In this document: positions 7,982-9,325 of the stretch, in pieces
Layout of the letters: each line of letters opens with the position of its first letter
Position numbering within the stretch: position 1 is the first letter of the stretch
Assembly (NCBI GenBank): GCA_017461285.1
Contig: JAFTYS010000153.1
Coordinates: 1-9,325, forward strand
Direction: 5' to 3'
Length of the DNA: 9,325 bases
DNA from: Bacteroidales bacterium
GTDB lineage: Bacteria > Bacteroidota > Bacteroidia > Bacteroidales > UBA932
Position numbers and translations under genes: made by a program
Notes under the pieces: generated by a model
The model's database searches: none
What the model saw: the letters and a program-made list of their open reading frames with translations, nothing else
Told to the model about the DNA's origin: nothing

Positions 7982-8089
7982 ATGAGGATACCAGCGGTTT
8001 TCAAAACTGAATCCCTCCCACTTCGTGGGCCCCTCCCGTTCACAAGGCCACGGGCGGCCATGGTTTTGAAAACCGCTGGTATTCCACAT
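7982..8089 (+). repeat. Palindromic repeat element, copy 1 (hutH-hutI gap)
   Basis: A 55-nt core (8008-8062) is flanked by a perfect 20-bp inverted repeat: ATACCAGCGGTTTTCAAAAC at 7988-8007 and its complement at 8063-8082. Allowing one bulged base (8083) and one mismatch, the stem continues outward to 7982 and 8089. The core has its own small hairpin, CCCAC-ttc-GTGGG (8017-8029), and GGCC repeated at 8046 and 8056. The core matches copy 2 in hutI at 54 of 55 positions (G at 8054, A at 8361), in the same orientation, but the arms do not. Without the element the hutH-hutI gap would be about 40 bases. The stem starts five bases after the hutH stop, so in the transcript it could slow 3' decay or attenuate read-through into hutI. 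I do not recognise it as a named repeat family. Confidence 0.92.
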
Positions 8090-8126
8090 AAATATATTTT
8101 GTCTATCGTTAACGCAGAGGTAGGAT

Positions 8127-9325
8127 ATGAAAACCATTATATATAATATAGGTACGTTGGCGGGAATTCTGCCGGCTGATGTGAGGAAGCTCGAAGGGGC
8201 GCAGATGAATCATGTGGAGTGTCTGCATGATGCTTATCTGGTCATTGAAGACGGGGTCATTGTTGATTTCGGGTCCGAAAGTACCGATGTTTCCGGTGAT
8301 GCAGATTCAGAAACTGAATCCCTCCCACTTCGTGGGCCCCTCCCGTTCACAAGGCCACGGACGGCCATGGTTTCTGAATCCGCAGCACCGGAAACATCTC
8401 TCGAATCTGGCAACTGTGATGTGAATATTCCCACACACTCGGATACTGAATATATTGATGCCGGAGGCGGTTTCGTTATGCCTTGCTTCTGCGACAGCCA
8501 CACCCATATCGTATATGCAGGATGCCGCGACGGGGAGTTCAGAGACAAGATCGCAGGACTGTCATACGAAGAGATTGCTGCACGTGGCGGAGGTATCCTG
8601 AATTCTGCAGACCTTCTTCATGAGACTTCGGAGGATGACCTGTACGAGCAGTCTATGGTGCGTGTCCGCGAAATCATGGCCATGGGAAGCGGAGCGGTTG
8701 AGATCAAGAGCGGCTACGGTCTCACTGTAGAGGATGAACTCAAGATGCTGCGTGTAATACGCCGTATAAAGGAGACTGCTCCTATTACTGTCAGGGCGAA
8801 TTTCCTTGGTGCGCATGCCGTAGGGCGCGCTTACAGAGGCCGTCAGAGCGAATATGTGGATCTTATCTGCAACGAGATGCTGCCTCGAGTGGCAGAAGAA
8901 GGGCTTGCCGACTTTGTGGATGTGTTCTGCGACACCGGTTTCTTCACAGTGGAGGAAACCGACAGGATTCTCACTGAGGCTGCAAAATACGGTATCACAC
9001 CTAAGATACATGCCAACGAGCTTGAGGTTTCGGGCGGAGTACAGGTGGGAGTCAAGCACGGTGCACTCTCGGTTGACCACCTTGAAAAGACTACCGATGC
9101 CGAAATCGAAACTCTCCGCGGAAGCGTCACAATGCCGACCATGCTTCCGGGATGTTCATTCTTCCTCGGACTGCCATACGGAAGGGCAAAGGAATATATC
9201 GAGGCCGGTCTGCCGGTTGCCTTGGCATCGGATTACAATCCGGGATCAAGTCCGAGCGGTAACATGCGTTTCGTGATGGCCCTCGGATGCATCAAGATGC
9301 GTCTTACCCCGGAACAGTCTTTCAA
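8127..9325 (+). CDS. hutI: Imidazolonepropionase, 3' end outside window, with in-frame palindromic insertion
   Basis: This metal-dependent amidohydrolase opens 4-imidazolone-5-propionate to N-formimino-L-glutamate, the substrate of FtcD. The frame is open from the ATG at 8127 to the window edge (399 codons visible); GAGG at 8117-8120 is a plausible ribosome site. Conserved residues are intact: SHTHIVYAG with metal ligands His125 and His127, Arg134, SGYG with Tyr197, LGAH with His230, KIHANEL with His295 and Glu298, VDHLE with His318, and SDYNPGSSPSG with Asp369. The oddity is between IVDFGSES (45-52) and YIDAGGGFV (109-117). This junction is normally only a handful of residues in HutI, but here about 55 intervene. 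Residues 54-91 of that stretch are encoded by palindromic element copy 2. The added segment is acidic and proline/serine-rich and lies in the N-terminal beta-rich part before the catalytic barrel, where a surface loop could tolerate it. With roughly 45-50 residues missing at the end, full length would exceed the usual 410-420. The frame is undamaged, so I call it functional rather than a pseudogene, but activity is inferred. Confidence 0.93.
   Translation, partial: MKTIIYNIGTLAGILPADVRKLEGAQMNHVECLHDAYLVIEDGVIVDFGSESTDVSGDADSETESLPLRGPLPFTRPRTAMVSESAAPETSLESGNCDVNIPTHSDTEYIDAGGGFVMPCFCDSHTHIVYAGCRDGEFRDKIAGLSYEEIAARGGGILNSADLLHETSEDDLYEQSMVRVREIMAMGSGAVEIKSGYGLTVEDELKMLRVIRRIKETAPITVRANFLGAHAVGRAYRGRQSEYVDLICNEMLPRVAEEGLADFVDVFCDTGFFTVEETDRILTEAAKYGITPKIHANELEVSGGVQVGVKHGALSVDHLEKTTDAEIETLRGSVTMPTMLPGCSFFLGLPYGRAKEYIEAGLPVALASDYNPGSSPSGNMRFVMALGCIKMRLTPEQSF
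8286..8398 (+). repeat. Palindromic repeat element, copy 2 (inside hutI)
   Basis: The same 55-nt core (8315-8369) sits between arms at 8286-8314 and 8370-8398 that pair at 27 of 29 positions. The two mismatches are at A8299 and A8303. The arm begins GATGTTTCCGGTG on the left and ends CACCGGAAACATC on the right. Only the innermost AAAC/GTTT is shared with the arms of copy 1; beyond that the arms look unrelated, although each pair is self-complementary. In hutI the element is read in a stop-free frame, giving residues 54-91, including LPLRGPLPFTRPRTAMV from the core. The core is open in two of three forward frames and two of three reverse frames, which favours survival in coding sequence. It resembles the in-gene palindromic elements known from Rickettsia in behaviour, not in sequence. 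Confidence 0.92.

Noticed and set aside
7867..8061. Minus-strand open frame over the hutH end and copy 1, and a similar one at 8234-8548 over copy 2
   Set aside because: The shared peptide MA(A/V)RGLVNGRGPRSGRDS comes only from the repeat core being stop-free in reverse; the flanks are antisense to hutH and hutI and unrelated to each other.
7982..8398. CRISPR array or a simple terminator as explanation for the repeats
   Set aside because: There are only two copies, far apart, in different contexts, with a long conserved loop and different stems. One lies within a coding frame, which neither a CRISPR array nor a terminator explains.
8127..9325. hutI as a pseudogene
   Set aside because: The frame is open through the insertion to the window edge and every expected metal and substrate residue is present.

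Overview
The window carries a complete histidine-to-glutamate degradation (Hut) gene set, almost certainly from a gut-type Bacteroidota (Bacteroidales-like) chromosome of moderately high GC. Three things suggest this: the fused formiminotransferase-cyclodeaminase; the long (672-residue) urocanase and the HutI of the kind I associate with Bacteroidota; and two divergent promoters with the Bacteroidota TAnnTTTG -7 box. Several genes also lack a clear Shine-Dalgarno. Genus cannot be fixed from the sequence alone.

Layout: ftcD (29-1735) and hutU (1854-3872) run rightward and end at a strong GC-rich hairpin (3880-3903). Next comes a two-gene surface-polysaccharide island. It holds a Stealth-family sugar-phosphate transferase on the + strand (3917-4888) and a Wzi-like outer-membrane capsule protein on the - strand (4890-6365), tail to tail with one base between them. 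From a divergent promoter region (about 6366-6504) hutH (6505-7977) runs rightward, followed by hutI (from 8127, cut by the window edge).

How the genes work together: HutH deaminates histidine to urocanate, HutU hydrates it to imidazolonepropionate, HutI opens the ring to formiminoglutamate, and FtcD moves the formimino group to tetrahydrofolate and releases ammonia. The products are glutamate, ammonia and a one-carbon folate. The capsule pair has no obvious link to this pathway and splits the Hut genes into two blocks.

The most unusual content is a pair of palindromic repeat elements 8286-7982 = 304 bases apart. One fills most of the hutH-hutI gap (7982-8089). The other lies inside hutI (8286-8398) without breaking the reading frame. 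Both share a 55-nt core that is identical at 54 positions. The stems around the core are almost entirely different in the two copies, yet each stem is self-complementary (20/20 in copy 1 before a looser extension, 27/29 in copy 2). Fixed terminal inverted repeats would not look like this. It suggests a small mobile element that either acquires its arms from the target site or needs a hairpin around it. The insertion adds an apparent extra segment to the N-terminal part of HutI, before its metal-binding HxH motif.
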